DNA of 64,000 nucleotides, taken from the NCBI RefSeq assembly GCF_002127215.1, contig NZ_NFUT01000002.1, positions 434,001-498,000 on the forward strand. Reading direction: 5' to 3'. Origin of the DNA: Hydrogenophaga sp. IBVHS2 (GTDB lineage: Bacteria > Pseudomonadota > Gammaproteobacteria > Burkholderiales > Burkholderiaceae_C). A program made the translations under genes and the position numbers. Positions 15,638 through 23,909 of the stretch are shown here, in pieces (position 1 is the stretch's first letter; the number at the start of each line of letters is the position of its first letter). Below the pieces are notes generated by a model. It was not told where the DNA came from and made no database searches. It saw only the letters and a list, made by a program, of their open reading frames with translations.

Positions 15638-16363
15638 ATGAATACCCCCGAGATCCGCTCCCCGGCTGCCTTCGATCCCGAGCGGGTGCGGGGCATCACC
15701 ATCGACCTGGACGACACCCTGTGGCCGATCTGGCCCACCATCGAACGGGCCGAGCGGGTGCTGGCCGCCTGGCTCGCCGAACACGCCCCGGCCGCTGCTG
15801 CCCTGGCCGGATCGGCCGCCGCGCTGCGCGAGGTGCGCAATCACATCCAGGCCACCCGACCCGACCTGCACCACGACCTCAGCGCCTTGCGCCGCGAATC
15901 CATCCGCCTGGTGCTGGAGCGCGCCGGCGACGACCCGGCCCTGGCCGAGCCGGCCTTCGAGGTGTTCTTTGCCGAGCGCCAGCGGGTCGAGCTGTTCGAG
16001 GACGCCCTGCCGGCCCTCGAATGGCTGGCCGAGCGTTACCCGGTGGTGGCCCTGTCCAACGGCAATGCCGACGTGCACCGGGTGGGCCTGGGCCGGCACT
16101 TCAAGGCGGCACTGAGCGCGCGCGAGTTCGGCGTGGGCAAGCCCGATGCCCGCATCTTCCACGCCGGCGCGCAGGCGGCCGGCGCCGAGCCGCAGCACAT
16201 CCTGCATGTGGGCGACGACATCCACCTCGATGGCGTGGGTGGATTGCTTGCCGGCCTGCAGGTGGCCTGGGTGAATCGGCATGATCACCCCTGGCCCGCC
16301 GATGCGCCGCCGCCGCACCTGACCGTGCCCGACCTGCTCAACCTGTGCCGCCTGCTGGCCTGA
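15638..16363 (+). CDS. HAD-superfamily hydrolase
   Basis: A 241-residue haloacid-dehalogenase-type phosphatase. The four motifs are complete: ITIDLDDTLWP with the nucleophile Asp (about residue 24), VVALSNGNADV, the GVGKPDARIF lysine, and LHVGDDIHLDGVGG. The helical cap inserted after motif I is of the C1 type seen in FMN phosphatase YigB and sugar phosphatases; the similarity in size and in DDTLWPIWPTI suggests a YigB-like role, but the substrate is uncertain. ATG 15638 is preferred; the frame is open upstream only inside the hemH promoter region. Confidence 0.88.
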   Translation: MNTPEIRSPAAFDPERVRGITIDLDDTLWPIWPTIERAERVLAAWLAEHAPAAAALAGSAAALREVRNHIQATRPDLHHDLSALRRESIRLVLERAGDDPALAEPAFEVFFAERQRVELFEDALPALEWLAERYPVVALSNGNADVHRVGLGRHFKAALSAREFGVGKPDARIFHAGAQAAGAEPQHILHVGDDIHLDGVGGLLAGLQVAWVNRHDHPWPADAPPPHLTVPDLLNLCRLLA

Positions 16364-16399
16364 ATCCGCTTTCTTCCCCGACCCAACCCCCTGTTCATC

Positions 16400-17050
16400 A
16401 TGAGCCTCACCATCTACGGCATCGGCGCGTCGCGCGCATCCCGCCCCCTCTGGACCGCCCTGGAACTGGGCGTGCCGTTCCAGCACGTGCCCACCCCCTA
16501 CGCCGGTGGCGCCACCCGCACGCCGGAGTACCTGGCCATCAACCCGAACGGCCATATTCCGGCCGTGGTGGACGAACGTCCCGAGGGCCGCGTGGTGGTG
16601 TGGGAGAGCATGGCCTGCGCGCTCTACATCGCCCGCCACCACGGCAAGGCCGACGGTGTGGGCATCGCCCCCGCCACCCCGTACGAGGATGCCCAGGCCC
16701 TGCGCTGGTCCTTCTGGGCCGCCAGCGAGGCCGAGGCCGACGCGCTCACCGTGCTGATGCACCGCATGGTCATGCCGGCCGACCAGCGCAAACCCGAGCT
16801 GGCCGACGCCGCCGAGCGCCGCCTGGCCGTGCCGTTCCGCGTGATCGAGGCCGAACTGACCGCTGCCAAGGCCCGCGGGCACGCCTGGCTGGCGGCCGAC
16901 CGCTTCACGCTGGCCGACCTGCTGGTGGCCACCGTGCTGGGCTGGGCGCGCATGTCGGGCCCGCTGATGCAGGCCCACCCGGTCACGGCCGAGTGGCTGG
17001 GCCGTTGCGTGGCGCGCCCGGGCTTCGCCCAGGCCCGCGGCATGGCCTGA
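16400..17050 (+). CDS. Glutathione S-transferase family protein
   Basis: A 216-residue cytosolic GST. The N-terminal thioredoxin-like domain (about 1-85) has the SRASRPLWTALELG helix with the catalytic-type serine and the cis-proline region NPNGHIPAVVD followed by VWESMACALYIA. The all-helical C-terminal domain has the AADRFTLADLLVATVLGW N-capping box. It likely conjugates or reduces electrophiles with glutathione; the exact class is not clear. It follows the HAD gene by 36 bp and is convergent with hpnE, two bases away. Confidence 0.88.
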   Translation: MSLTIYGIGASRASRPLWTALELGVPFQHVPTPYAGGATRTPEYLAINPNGHIPAVVDERPEGRVVVWESMACALYIARHHGKADGVGIAPATPYEDAQALRWSFWAASEAEADALTVLMHRMVMPADQRKPELADAAERRLAVPFRVIEAELTAAKARGHAWLAADRFTLADLLVATVLGWARMSGPLMQAHPVTAEWLGRCVARPGFAQARGMA

Positions 17051-17051
17051 T

Positions 17052-18401
17052 TCAGCGGCCCAGGGCCGCCTGCGCAGCAGCCACACCGCTGCGCACCGCT
17101 GCCTCCAGTGTGGCGGGGTAGGGGCCTTCGGTGTAGTCGCCGGCCGCCCACAGGCCGGGCGCCACGGTCATCGGCGGTCGCTGCACGCCCGGCGTGCAGG
17201 CAAAGGTGGCGCGCTTTTCGGTCACCGTCTGCAGTGGCGTCAGCGTGCGGGGCTGCAGGCCCAGCTCGTCGCGCGCCTGGACCAGCACCGCCTGTTGCAG
17301 CGCATCGCGTTCACCCTGGCTGGCGCTGATCACGAAGGCCAGCACCCCCTGGGCCTGTGCATCGTCCGGCCGCAGCCAGCCCCGGTCGAACACGAACTGC
17401 GCCGGCGCGCTGCGCAGGGCCAGCATGGGTGAGGGCAGGCGCTGTCCCGCCGCGTGCAGGTACACGGTGGTGATGGCGGTGTGCTGCAGGTGTCCGCAGG
17501 TCGTGGCCCAGCCCGGGTTCACCTCGGCCAGTGCGGCGGCCGCCACCGTGGGGCCGGTGGCCCAGACCACGCGGTCGAAGCGGGCCGGTCGGGTGCCGTC
17601 CGGGTCCGCCACCGTCAGTGTCCACCCTTCGGCCTGGCGCTCCACCGTCAGCACCCTGGCTCCCCGGTGCACCTCGGCGGGCACGGGGGCTGCATCGCCC
17701 AGCCAGCGCAGGGCCGCATCGGGCCACAGTGCGCCCAGATCGGTGCGCGGCAGCAGCAGCTGCGACGCCGCCCAGCCGCCGTGGCCGGGGCCTAACAGGG
17801 CATCGCGCAGCACGCGCAGGAACACCGCCCCGCTGGCCTGTTCGGGCGGCACGTTCAGGGCCGACACGCACAGCGGCGCCACCAGCTCGTCCATGGCCCG
17901 CGCCGGCAGCCCGGCCGACACGTCGGCCACGCTCTGGTGCGGCGCGCAGGCAAAGCCCTGGCGCAGCCAGCGCAGCGATACCCGCAGCAGGCCCGCACGG
18001 TCGGCCCAGGTCCAGCCGCGGGTGCCGGCCAGCACCGCGGCCAGCAGCGCGGCCGGTGCCGGCCAGCGGGAGGCCCAGCCAGGCGTCTGCAGGCCGGTGC
18101 CGTCCACATGCGGCAGGCCCAGGGGCAGGGCCAGCAGTTCGCGGCGGGGGTCCAGCCCCACCTGCGCCATGAGGGTCAGGGCCTCGGTGTAGGCGCCGAT
18201 CAGGATGTGCTGGCCGTTGTCCAGCCGCAGCGGGCCAGTGGGTCCGGGCACGTCGAGGGCCCGGGCGCGTCCGCCGGCCTCGCGCGCCGCCTCGAACACC
18301 GTGACCCGCGCACCACCGGCCGCCGCCGTGACCGCTGCGGCCAGGCCGGCCCAGCCGGCGCCGACCACCGCCACCGACAGCGACGGGTCGGTGGTGCTCA
18401 C
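17052..18401 (-). CDS. hpnE: Hydroxysqualene dehydroxylase
   Basis: A 449-residue FAD-dependent enzyme that reduces hydroxysqualene to squalene, the last step of the HpnC-HpnD-HpnE route. The N-terminal dinucleotide fold is clear (VAVVGAGWAGLAAA at about 9-22, then GGRARAL and the LDNGQHILIGAYTEAL motif characteristic of HpnE), and the C-terminal FAD-closing motif is GLWAAGDYTEGPYPATLEAAVRSG. The GTG start at 18401 overlaps the hpnD stop (GTGA); longer starts would add an untypical arginine-rich leader. Squalene may feed hopanoid synthesis, but no hopanoid cyclase is in the window. Confidence 0.93.
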   Translation of the reverse strand: MSTTDPSLSVAVVGAGWAGLAAAVTAAAGGARVTVFEAAREAGGRARALDVPGPTGPLRLDNGQHILIGAYTEALTLMAQVGLDPRRELLALPLGLPHVDGTGLQTPGWASRWPAPAALLAAVLAGTRGWTWADRAGLLRVSLRWLRQGFACAPHQSVADVSAGLPARAMDELVAPLCVSALNVPPEQASGAVFLRVLRDALLGPGHGGWAASQLLLPRTDLGALWPDAALRWLGDAAPVPAEVHRGARVLTVERQAEGWTLTVADPDGTRPARFDRVVWATGPTVAAAALAEVNPGWATTCGHLQHTAITTVYLHAAGQRLPSPMLALRSAPAQFVFDRGWLRPDDAQAQGVLAFVISASQGERDALQQAVLVQARDELGLQPRTLTPLQTVTEKRATFACTPGVQRPPMTVAPGLWAAGDYTEGPYPATLEAAVRSGVAAAQAALGR

Positions 18402-19264
18402 AGCCGACCCAGTGCCTGGACTTTCCAGGCCAGCCAGAACTTGCGCAGCGGCGTCAGGCTCACCCGCTGGTGCAGCACCAGCAGCGGGTCCTCGGCAATT
18501 TCCTGCAGCAGGGTGCGGTAGATGCTGGCCATCATGAGCCCGGGCTTCTGGGCGCGCCGGTCGGCCGCCGGCAGCAGGGCCAGGGCTTCGGCGTAGGTGG
18601 CCAGGGCACGTTCGCACTGGAAGGCCATGAGGGCACGGAAGCGGCGCTGGAAGTCGGCGGCGTCGGTCCCGGGTGCCGGCCCGCGCCGCAGCAGCTCATG
18701 GGCCTTCACATCGAAGCGCTGCAGTTCCTCGATGGGCAGGTAGATGCGGCCGCGTGTGGCGTCCTCGCCCACGTCGCGCACGATGTTGGTCAGCTGGAAC
18801 GCCAGGCCCAGGCGGTGCGCATAGGCGGTGGTCCCGTCCTGTGTCTGGCCGAAGATGCGCGCAGCCACCTCGCCCACCACGCCGGCCACCAGATGGCAGT
18901 AGCGCTGCAGGTTGGCGAAATCGAGGTAGCGGTTCTGCTCCAGGTCCATCTGGCAGCCTTCGATGACGGCGTCCAGGTGCCGAGCCTCGATGCCGTGTTC
19001 GGCCGCCAGCGGCATGAGCGCCTGCATCACCGGGTGGCTGGGGCTGCCGGCATAGGCCTGGGCCACCTCGCGCCGCCACCAGGCCAGCTTGGTCTGGGCC
19101 ACGCCGGGGTCGGTGACTTCGTCCACCACATCGTCCACCTCGCGGCAGAAGGCATAGAACGCGGTGATGGCCGCGCGCCGAACCGGTGGCAGAAAGAGAA
19201 ATGCGTAATAAAAACTGCTGCCCGATGCAGCGGCCTTTTGCTGGACGTATTCTTGTGGGGTCAT
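18398..19264 (-). CDS. hpnD: Presqualene diphosphate synthase
   Basis: A 288-residue trans-isoprenyl diphosphate synthase of the squalene/phytoene family that joins two farnesyl diphosphates to presqualene diphosphate. Both aspartate-rich motifs are visible: FCREVDDVVDE (about 40-50) and LTNIVRDVGEDATRGRIYLP (about 160-180). The start MTPQEYVQQK matches the family N-terminus. It is translationally coupled to hpnE. The usual first gene of the set, hpnC, is not adjacent; upstream is an unrelated divergent kinase. Confidence 0.94.
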   Translation of the reverse strand: MTPQEYVQQKAAASGSSFYYAFLFLPPVRRAAITAFYAFCREVDDVVDEVTDPGVAQTKLAWWRREVAQAYAGSPSHPVMQALMPLAAEHGIEARHLDAVIEGCQMDLEQNRYLDFANLQRYCHLVAGVVGEVAARIFGQTQDGTTAYAHRLGLAFQLTNIVRDVGEDATRGRIYLPIEELQRFDVKAHELLRRGPAPGTDAADFQRRFRALMAFQCERALATYAEALALLPAADRRAQKPGLMMASIYRTLLQEIAEDPLLVLHQRVSLTPLRKFWLAWKVQALGRL

Positions 19265-19354
19265 GACAGGCGCGGGGTTGGCGAAGTGTACGCAGTGCCC
19301 GATGCCCCGCCCTGATCGAATTCCCGACCCGGCCACAGACCCTGAATCCCCGTC

Positions 19355-20953
19355 ATGCCGTATCCGCTACCCGCCAACGAAGCCGACCGCCTGGCCGAGC
19401 TGAGGAGCCTGCAGGTCCTCGACACCCTGCCGCAGGAGGCGTTCAGCCACGTCACCGCGCTGGCTGCCGACATCTGCGGCGCGCCCATGGCGCTCATCAC
19501 CCTGGTCGACGAGCACCGCCAGTGGGTCAAGGCCCGCCTGGGCATGGACGTCACCGAGACTCCGCGTGACCAGGCCTTCTGCACCCACACCATCCTGGAC
19601 AACGACCGGGTGCTGGTGGTGCCCGACGCGACCCGCGACGCGCGCTTTGCCGATCTGGATCTGGTGCGCAGCGGCGAGGTGCAGTTCTATGCCGGCGCTC
19701 CCATCGTCACGCCGCAGGGTCACGCCCTGGGCGCGGTATGCGTGCTCGACAGCCAGCACCGCGAACTCGAGCCGCACCAGCTGCGGATGCTGGGCCATCT
19801 GGCGGCGCTGGCCTTGAGCCTGTTGCAGAACGAGTCGCAGCGCCGCGACGAGGCGCATCGCATGGTCCAGCGCGTGCAGCAGAGCGAACGCATCGTGCGG
19901 CATGTGCTGCAGCACGGCCGCGAGATGGCGGCCTTCATCGACCGCGAGCACCGCTACCGGCTGGTCAATCCGGCCTTCGAGCTGTACTGGGTGGAGCGGC
20001 GGCCCGAGATCATCGGCATGTCGCTGCCCGACCTGGTGGGCGAGACCCTGTACCGCCAGCACCTGCGGCCGGCCATCCACCGCGCCATGGCCGGCGAGGA
20101 GGTGCAGATCGACATCGAGCACACCTACCCCGGCCTGGGTCTGCGCCACATGGAGATCCGTTACGGCCCGGCCCACGACGACGAGGGCCGGGTCGAAGGC
20201 GTGGTGGAACGCCACCGCGACGTGACCGAGCTGCGCCGGCAGGCCCGGGAGCTGGCCCGCACCATCGACGCCCTGCAGGGCAAGCAGCGCATGCAGCGCA
20301 AGTTCCTGCAGGCCATCTCGCACGACCTGCGCGAGCCGGTCAATGCCATCAACCACGCCGCGCCGCTGCTGCAGGACAGCCTGCGGTCGGCCCTGCCCGG
20401 CGGGCTGGACGACACGCAGGCCCGCTGCCTGGCGTTCATGCAGCAGGGGGGACGTCGGCTGGCCCGCCTGCTGGACGATCTGCGTCTGGTGGGCGAGCAG
20501 GATCTGCGGGACCTGCAACCCCGCTCATGTCCACTGGGCGGCTGCGTGGCCCGCGCCCTGGAGGTGCTGAAGGACGATCTCGGCGGGCGCCCGGTCGAGG
20601 TGGCGATCAACCCGTATCTGATGGTCGAGGTCGAGCCGCCCCTGTTCGAGCTGGCCCTGCGGGCCGTGGTGCTCAACATCCACCGGGCCACCAGGGACCT
20701 GCCCATCGTCATCCGCGCCCGGCAGGTGGACGGCTGGGTCCAGATCGATGCCGGCCTGGACGCGTCGGCCGAGCCGCTCACGCCGGCGCGGGTGTCCCTG
20801 CTGGCGGACCAGCCGGACCAGCCGGCCTTCGAGGAGCTGGGTCTGTCCACCGCCCGGCACATCCTGCGCCTGCACCACGGCACCATGGCCGATGCCGGCG
20901 ACCCGCTGCAGGCACCCCGGCTGCTGCTGCAGTGGCCCGACCAGGGAGGCTGA
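19355..20953 (+). CDS. Soluble GAF-PAS histidine kinase
   Basis: A 532-residue protein without membrane segments. Order: GAF domain (about 25-160; starting EADRLAELRSLQVLDTLP, as in many cytosolic GAF kinases), PAS domain (about 180-290; VNPAFELYWVERRPEIIG), a short coiled coil, HisKA domain with phospho-acceptor His323 (AISHDLREPVNAINHA), and a HATPase domain that is divergent: the N box reads LRAVVLNIHRAT and the G1 box lacks the normal DxGxG (DAGLDASAEP), while GLSTARHILRLHHG remains. Kinase activity may be weak or altered. It is coupled to the receiver gene downstream (TGATG). Confidence 0.85.
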   Translation: MPYPLPANEADRLAELRSLQVLDTLPQEAFSHVTALAADICGAPMALITLVDEHRQWVKARLGMDVTETPRDQAFCTHTILDNDRVLVVPDATRDARFADLDLVRSGEVQFYAGAPIVTPQGHALGAVCVLDSQHRELEPHQLRMLGHLAALALSLLQNESQRRDEAHRMVQRVQQSERIVRHVLQHGREMAAFIDREHRYRLVNPAFELYWVERRPEIIGMSLPDLVGETLYRQHLRPAIHRAMAGEEVQIDIEHTYPGLGLRHMEIRYGPAHDDEGRVEGVVERHRDVTELRRQARELARTIDALQGKQRMQRKFLQAISHDLREPVNAINHAAPLLQDSLRSALPGGLDDTQARCLAFMQQGGRRLARLLDDLRLVGEQDLRDLQPRSCPLGGCVARALEVLKDDLGGRPVEVAINPYLMVEVEPPLFELALRAVVLNIHRATRDLPIVIRARQVDGWVQIDAGLDASAEPLTPARVSLLADQPDQPAFEELGLSTARHILRLHHGTMADAGDPLQAPRLLLQWPDQGG

Positions 20954-21342
20954 TGGCACCCGAACGCTTCATCCTGGTCGACGACAACGACGCCGACAAC
21001 TTCTTCCACCGCCTGGCCCTGCAGAAGGCCGGCTTCCGGGGTGAGGTGCGGGTGTTCGAGCGTCCCGGCGATGCCTTGCGGTTCCTGCTGGACGACCGGA
21101 TCAGCTGCAGCACCTGCGTGCTGCTGGACATCAACATGCCCCAGATGTCGGGGTTCGATCTGGCGCAGGAACTGCAGGACCGGCTGCGGCCGCTGAATCC
21201 CCTGCAGGTGATCATGGTGTCGTCGTCCGACTGGGCGGAAGACCGGCAGCGTGCGGCAGCGCTGCCGATCCTGGACGGCTACGTGTGCAAGCCCTTCACG
21301 GCGGACGATGCCCGGGCCGTCATGAGGCAACCGGCCGCCTGA
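20953..21342 (+). CDS. Single-domain response regulator
   Basis: A 129-residue stand-alone receiver. It has the acidic pocket VDDNDADN (about 9-16), phospho-acceptor Asp59 (CVLLDINMPQMSGFDLAQEL), serine in VMVSSSDW-type switch position and Lys in YVCKPFTADD. No output domain, so it probably works as a phosphate shuttle or by protein contact, in a Rcp1-like manner. A GGAGGC sequence in the end of the kinase gene serves as ribosome binding site and the start overlaps the kinase stop by one base, so the two act as a pair. Confidence 0.92.
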   Translation: MAPERFILVDDNDADNFFHRLALQKAGFRGEVRVFERPGDALRFLLDDRISCSTCVLLDINMPQMSGFDLAQELQDRLRPLNPLQVIMVSSSDWAEDRQRAAALPILDGYVCKPFTADDARAVMRQPAA

Positions 21343-21358
21343 GGCGGTTGCGGGGCAC

Positions 21359-21781
21359 TCAGCCCTGGCGGCGGGCGTCCAGGCTCCAGCCGCCGGCACC
21401 GGCTGCGGCGAGGCCCAGCAAGCCGCCGACGATGGCCAGGTTCTTGAAGAACATCAGCTGCTGCACGAAGGCCTGATCGGCCGGCACGGCCCAGAAGGCA
21501 TGGAAGAACACGCTGGCGGCCAGCGTGAAGGCGGCCAGCACCAGCGCCGCGATGCGGGTGCCCGCGCCGGCGAGCAGCGCCAGCCCGCCCAGCACCTCCA
21601 CCACGATGGCGGCCACCGCACCGGCGGCGGCCAGCGGCAGCCCGACCGAGGCGATGTAGCCCACCGTGCCTTCAAAGCCGGTGATCTTGCTGATGCCGGC
21701 GGGCACGAACATGAGGGCCATCAGCGCGCGGGCGGCGAGCAGGGAGGCGTTCTGGAAGGGGGACGAAGCGGTGGCATTCAT
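21359..21781 (-). CDS. DoxX-family membrane protein
   Basis: A 140-residue protein with four hydrophobic segments and the DoxX/YphA-type pattern (ARALMALMFVPAGISKITGFEGTVGYIASVGLP, then EVLGGLALLAGAGTRIAALVLA and FFKNLAIVGGLLGL). Members are inner-membrane proteins often linked to redox or organosulfur stress; a specific reaction cannot be given. AGGAG at the right distance supports ATG 21781. It is divergent from a LysR regulator, a pairing common in Proteobacteria that suggests control by that regulator. Confidence 0.88.
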   Translation of the reverse strand: MNATASSPFQNASLLAARALMALMFVPAGISKITGFEGTVGYIASVGLPLAAAGAVAAIVVEVLGGLALLAGAGTRIAALVLAAFTLAASVFFHAFWAVPADQAFVQQLMFFKNLAIVGGLLGLAAAGAGGWSLDARRQG

Positions 21782-21822
21782 GGGGAATCTCCTGAAAAAG
21801 TGGATCGGTGGCAGGACTGTAG

Positions 21823-21884
21823 ATTGATCCCCATGAGAGAAAAATACCGACTTACGGATAATATTGTTCCAATGATGGATCAAT
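21823..21884. promoter_or_regulatory. AT-rich divergent promoter/operator between DoxX and LysR genes
   Basis: In a GC-rich genome this stretch is clearly AT-rich. ATTGATCC (21823-21830) and GGATCAAT (21877-21884) form an 8-bp inverted repeat, and ATTG-TTC-CAAT (21863-21873) is a shorter dyad between them. The arrangement suits LysR control of doxX and of its own gene. Confidence 0.5.
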
Positions 21885-22804
21885 ACCGGCCGGATCCCGG
21901 CTTCGTCCCCGACCCCAACGACCTGCTCATCTTTGCCCAGGTGGCCGAGCTGGGCAGCTTCAGCCGCGCCGCCGACCGGCTGGGCCTGCCCAAGTCCACC
22001 GTGTCGCGGCGGCTGAGCGCGCTGGAGCAGGGGCTGGGCGAACGCCTGTTGTGGCGCACCACCCGGCGCCAGACGCTGACCGAGTTCGGCCAGCTGCTGC
22101 TCGACCATGCCCGGCAGGTGGCCGCCGAGGTGCAGGCGGTGGCGGCGCTGAGCGCCCAGCGCAGCGCCGTGCCCAGCGGCCGGCTGCGCGTGTCCATGCC
22201 CAGCGATCTGGCCACGCTGCTGCTGGCCGCGCCCATGGCGGACTTCATGAAGCGCTACCCCGACATCGCGCTGGATGTCGACCTGTCGCAGCGCCGGGTC
22301 GACCTGCTGGGCGAGGGTTTCGATGCCGCCGTTCGCATCGGCCCGCTGCAGGACGACGGCCTGCTGGCCGCGCACGGGCTGCGGCCGCTGCGCAGCGGCC
22401 TGTATGCCTCGCCCGACCATGTGCGCCGGCATGGCCTGCCGCAGCACCCCGACGACCTGCTGTCGCAGCCGGCCGTGGGTCTGCTGGGCCCGCGCGGCGC
22501 CACCGCGCCCTGGGTGCTGCTGCGCGGCACCGAGCGCTGGGAAGGTCTGCCGCCGGCGCGGGTGTCGGCCAACTCGCCGGAGATGATGATCCGCCTGGCC
22601 GTGCTGGGGGCCGGCGTGGCCGCCGTGCCCGACCTGCTGGCCCGCGCCGAGGCCCAGCGCAGCGCGCTGGTGCGGGTGCTGCCCGACTGGTCGCTGCCGC
22701 CCGAGCCGGCGGCGGTGGTGTTCCCGGGGCGCAAGCTCATGCCGCCCAAGACCCGCGTGTTCATCGACATGGTGCGCGCGGCCTTCGAGGCCGACGGCGC
22801 CTGA
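21872..22804 (+). CDS. LysR-family transcriptional regulator
   Basis: A 310-residue LysR-type regulator. The N-terminal winged helix-turn-helix is typical (DLLIFAQVAELGSFSRAADRLGLPKSTVSRRLSALEQGLGERLLWRTTRR), followed by a linker helix and a periplasmic-binding-protein-like effector domain from about residue 95. The start is uncertain: ATG 21833 would give 13 more residues, but these are encoded by the AT-rich dyad region and the family length favours 21872 or 21875. Divergence from doxX suggests that it is the main target. Confidence 0.9.
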   Translation: MMDQYRPDPGFVPDPNDLLIFAQVAELGSFSRAADRLGLPKSTVSRRLSALEQGLGERLLWRTTRRQTLTEFGQLLLDHARQVAAEVQAVAALSAQRSAVPSGRLRVSMPSDLATLLLAAPMADFMKRYPDIALDVDLSQRRVDLLGEGFDAAVRIGPLQDDGLLAAHGLRPLRSGLYASPDHVRRHGLPQHPDDLLSQPAVGLLGPRGATAPWVLLRGTERWEGLPPARVSANSPEMMIRLAVLGAGVAAVPDLLARAEAQRSALVRVLPDWSLPPEPAAVVFPGRKLMPPKTRVFIDMVRAAFEADGA

Positions 22805-22814
22805 GCAACACACC

Positions 22815-22833
22815 CTGTGCCAGATTGGCACAG
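22815..22833. promoter_or_regulatory. Perfect 8+8 bp inverted repeat upstream of the propeller gene
   Basis: CTGTGCCA-GAT-TGGCACAG lies 10 bp after the LysR stop codon and 117 bp before the start of the YVTN protein gene. The symmetry is exact. It has no T run, so an operator is likelier than a terminator. Confidence 0.55.
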
Positions 22834-22949
22834 TCGCCCCGCGCTGTTCATGGGCTGTTTAGCCAGCGGCCCTGGCACCGGAATTGCTGCCCGGAACACA
22901 CCGGTCTGTCACAGTCCGGCACACCCACAACACCGAGGAGACAAAACCC

Positions 22950-23909
22950 ATGCTGCAGCTCACCCGTTTGGCCCTGGCCACCCTGACCCTGCTGGCCACC
23001 GCCGCCAGCGCCCAGGTCTTCGTGTCCAGCGAGAAGGACCACAAGATCTATGTGTTCGACACGCAAGGCAAGGCCACCTCGGCCATCGACACCTGCAAGC
23101 GCCCGCGCCACATGATGTTCAACGCCGACAGGAGCACCATCTATGTGTGCTGCGGCGACAGCAACCAGCTCGGCGTGGTGGATGTGGCCAGCGGCAAGAT
23201 GACCGGCACCGTGCCGCTGGGCGACAGCCCGGAAATCTTCGACCTCAGCCCGGACGGCAAGACGGTGTACGTGTCCATCGAGGACGAGAACGTCATGGCG
23301 GCCTACGACCTGGCCACCCGCAAGCCGCTGTTCACGGTCAAGACCGGCGGCGAGCCCGAGGGCGTGCTGGTCACCCCCGACGGCAAGTTCGCCTATGTCA
23401 CCTCGGAGGTGGCCAACGTGGTGCACTACATCGATCTGGGCAGCCGCAAGGTGGTCAAGAACATCAAGGTCGGCAAGCGGCCGCGCCGCTTCGTGCTGGC
23501 CGACGGCGGCAACGAGCTGTGGGTCACCAACGAGCTCGATGCCTCGGTGAGCGTGGTCAGCACCCGCGACCAGTCGGTCAAGGCCACCATCAAGTTCGCG
23601 GTGCAGGGCATGCGCGAGGCCGACATCACCCCGGTGGGCATGACGCTCAGCCCCGACGGCAAGACCATGTGGGTCGGCCTGGGCAAGGCCAACCATGTGA
23701 CCGAGGTGGACGTGGCCAGCAAGAAGCCCGGCCGCCAGGTGCTGGTGGGCAAGCGCGCCTGGGGCCTCACGCTGCACCCCGACGGCAAGACCCTTTATGT
23801 GAGCAACGGCCTGTCCGACGACATGACGCTGGTCGACACCGCATCGGCCAAGGCCATCCGCACCGTGGCCGTGGGGCGCGTGCCGCACAGCATCCTGGTC
23901 AAGCCCTGA
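22950..23909 (+). CDS. Exported YVTN-family beta-propeller protein
   Basis: A 319-residue protein with a signal peptide (about 1-21, cleavage after ASA) and about seven beta-propeller repeats, each with a version of SPDGKTVYVS...VxVxDLATRK (for example LSPDGKTVYVSIEDENV, VTPDGKFAYVTSEVANV, LHPDGKTLYVSNGLSDD). It resembles the propeller proteins found with PQQ-dependent alcohol oxidation operons, but none of those partners is beside it, so the function is open. GAGGAG at 22935-22940 supports ATG 22950. Two adjacent cysteines (YVCCGD) and one earlier Cys are unusual for the fold. Its 3' end overlaps the convergent MFS gene by 11 bp. Confidence 0.85.
   Translation: MLQLTRLALATLTLLATAASAQVFVSSEKDHKIYVFDTQGKATSAIDTCKRPRHMMFNADRSTIYVCCGDSNQLGVVDVASGKMTGTVPLGDSPEIFDLSPDGKTVYVSIEDENVMAAYDLATRKPLFTVKTGGEPEGVLVTPDGKFAYVTSEVANVVHYIDLGSRKVVKNIKVGKRPRRFVLADGGNELWVTNELDASVSVVSTRDQSVKATIKFAVQGMREADITPVGMTLSPDGKTMWVGLGKANHVTEVDVASKKPGRQVLVGKRAWGLTLHPDGKTLYVSNGLSDDMTLVDTASAKAIRTVAVGRVPHSILVKP

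Noticed and set aside
15497..17086. A 529-codon minus-strand frame over the HAD and GST genes
   Set aside because: Shadow frame with Gly/His/Gln-rich translation; the plus-strand proteins have complete family motifs.
22815..22833. Reading the CTGTGCCA dyad as a terminator for the LysR gene
   Set aside because: The loop is only three bases and no T run follows on either strand, so an operator is likelier.
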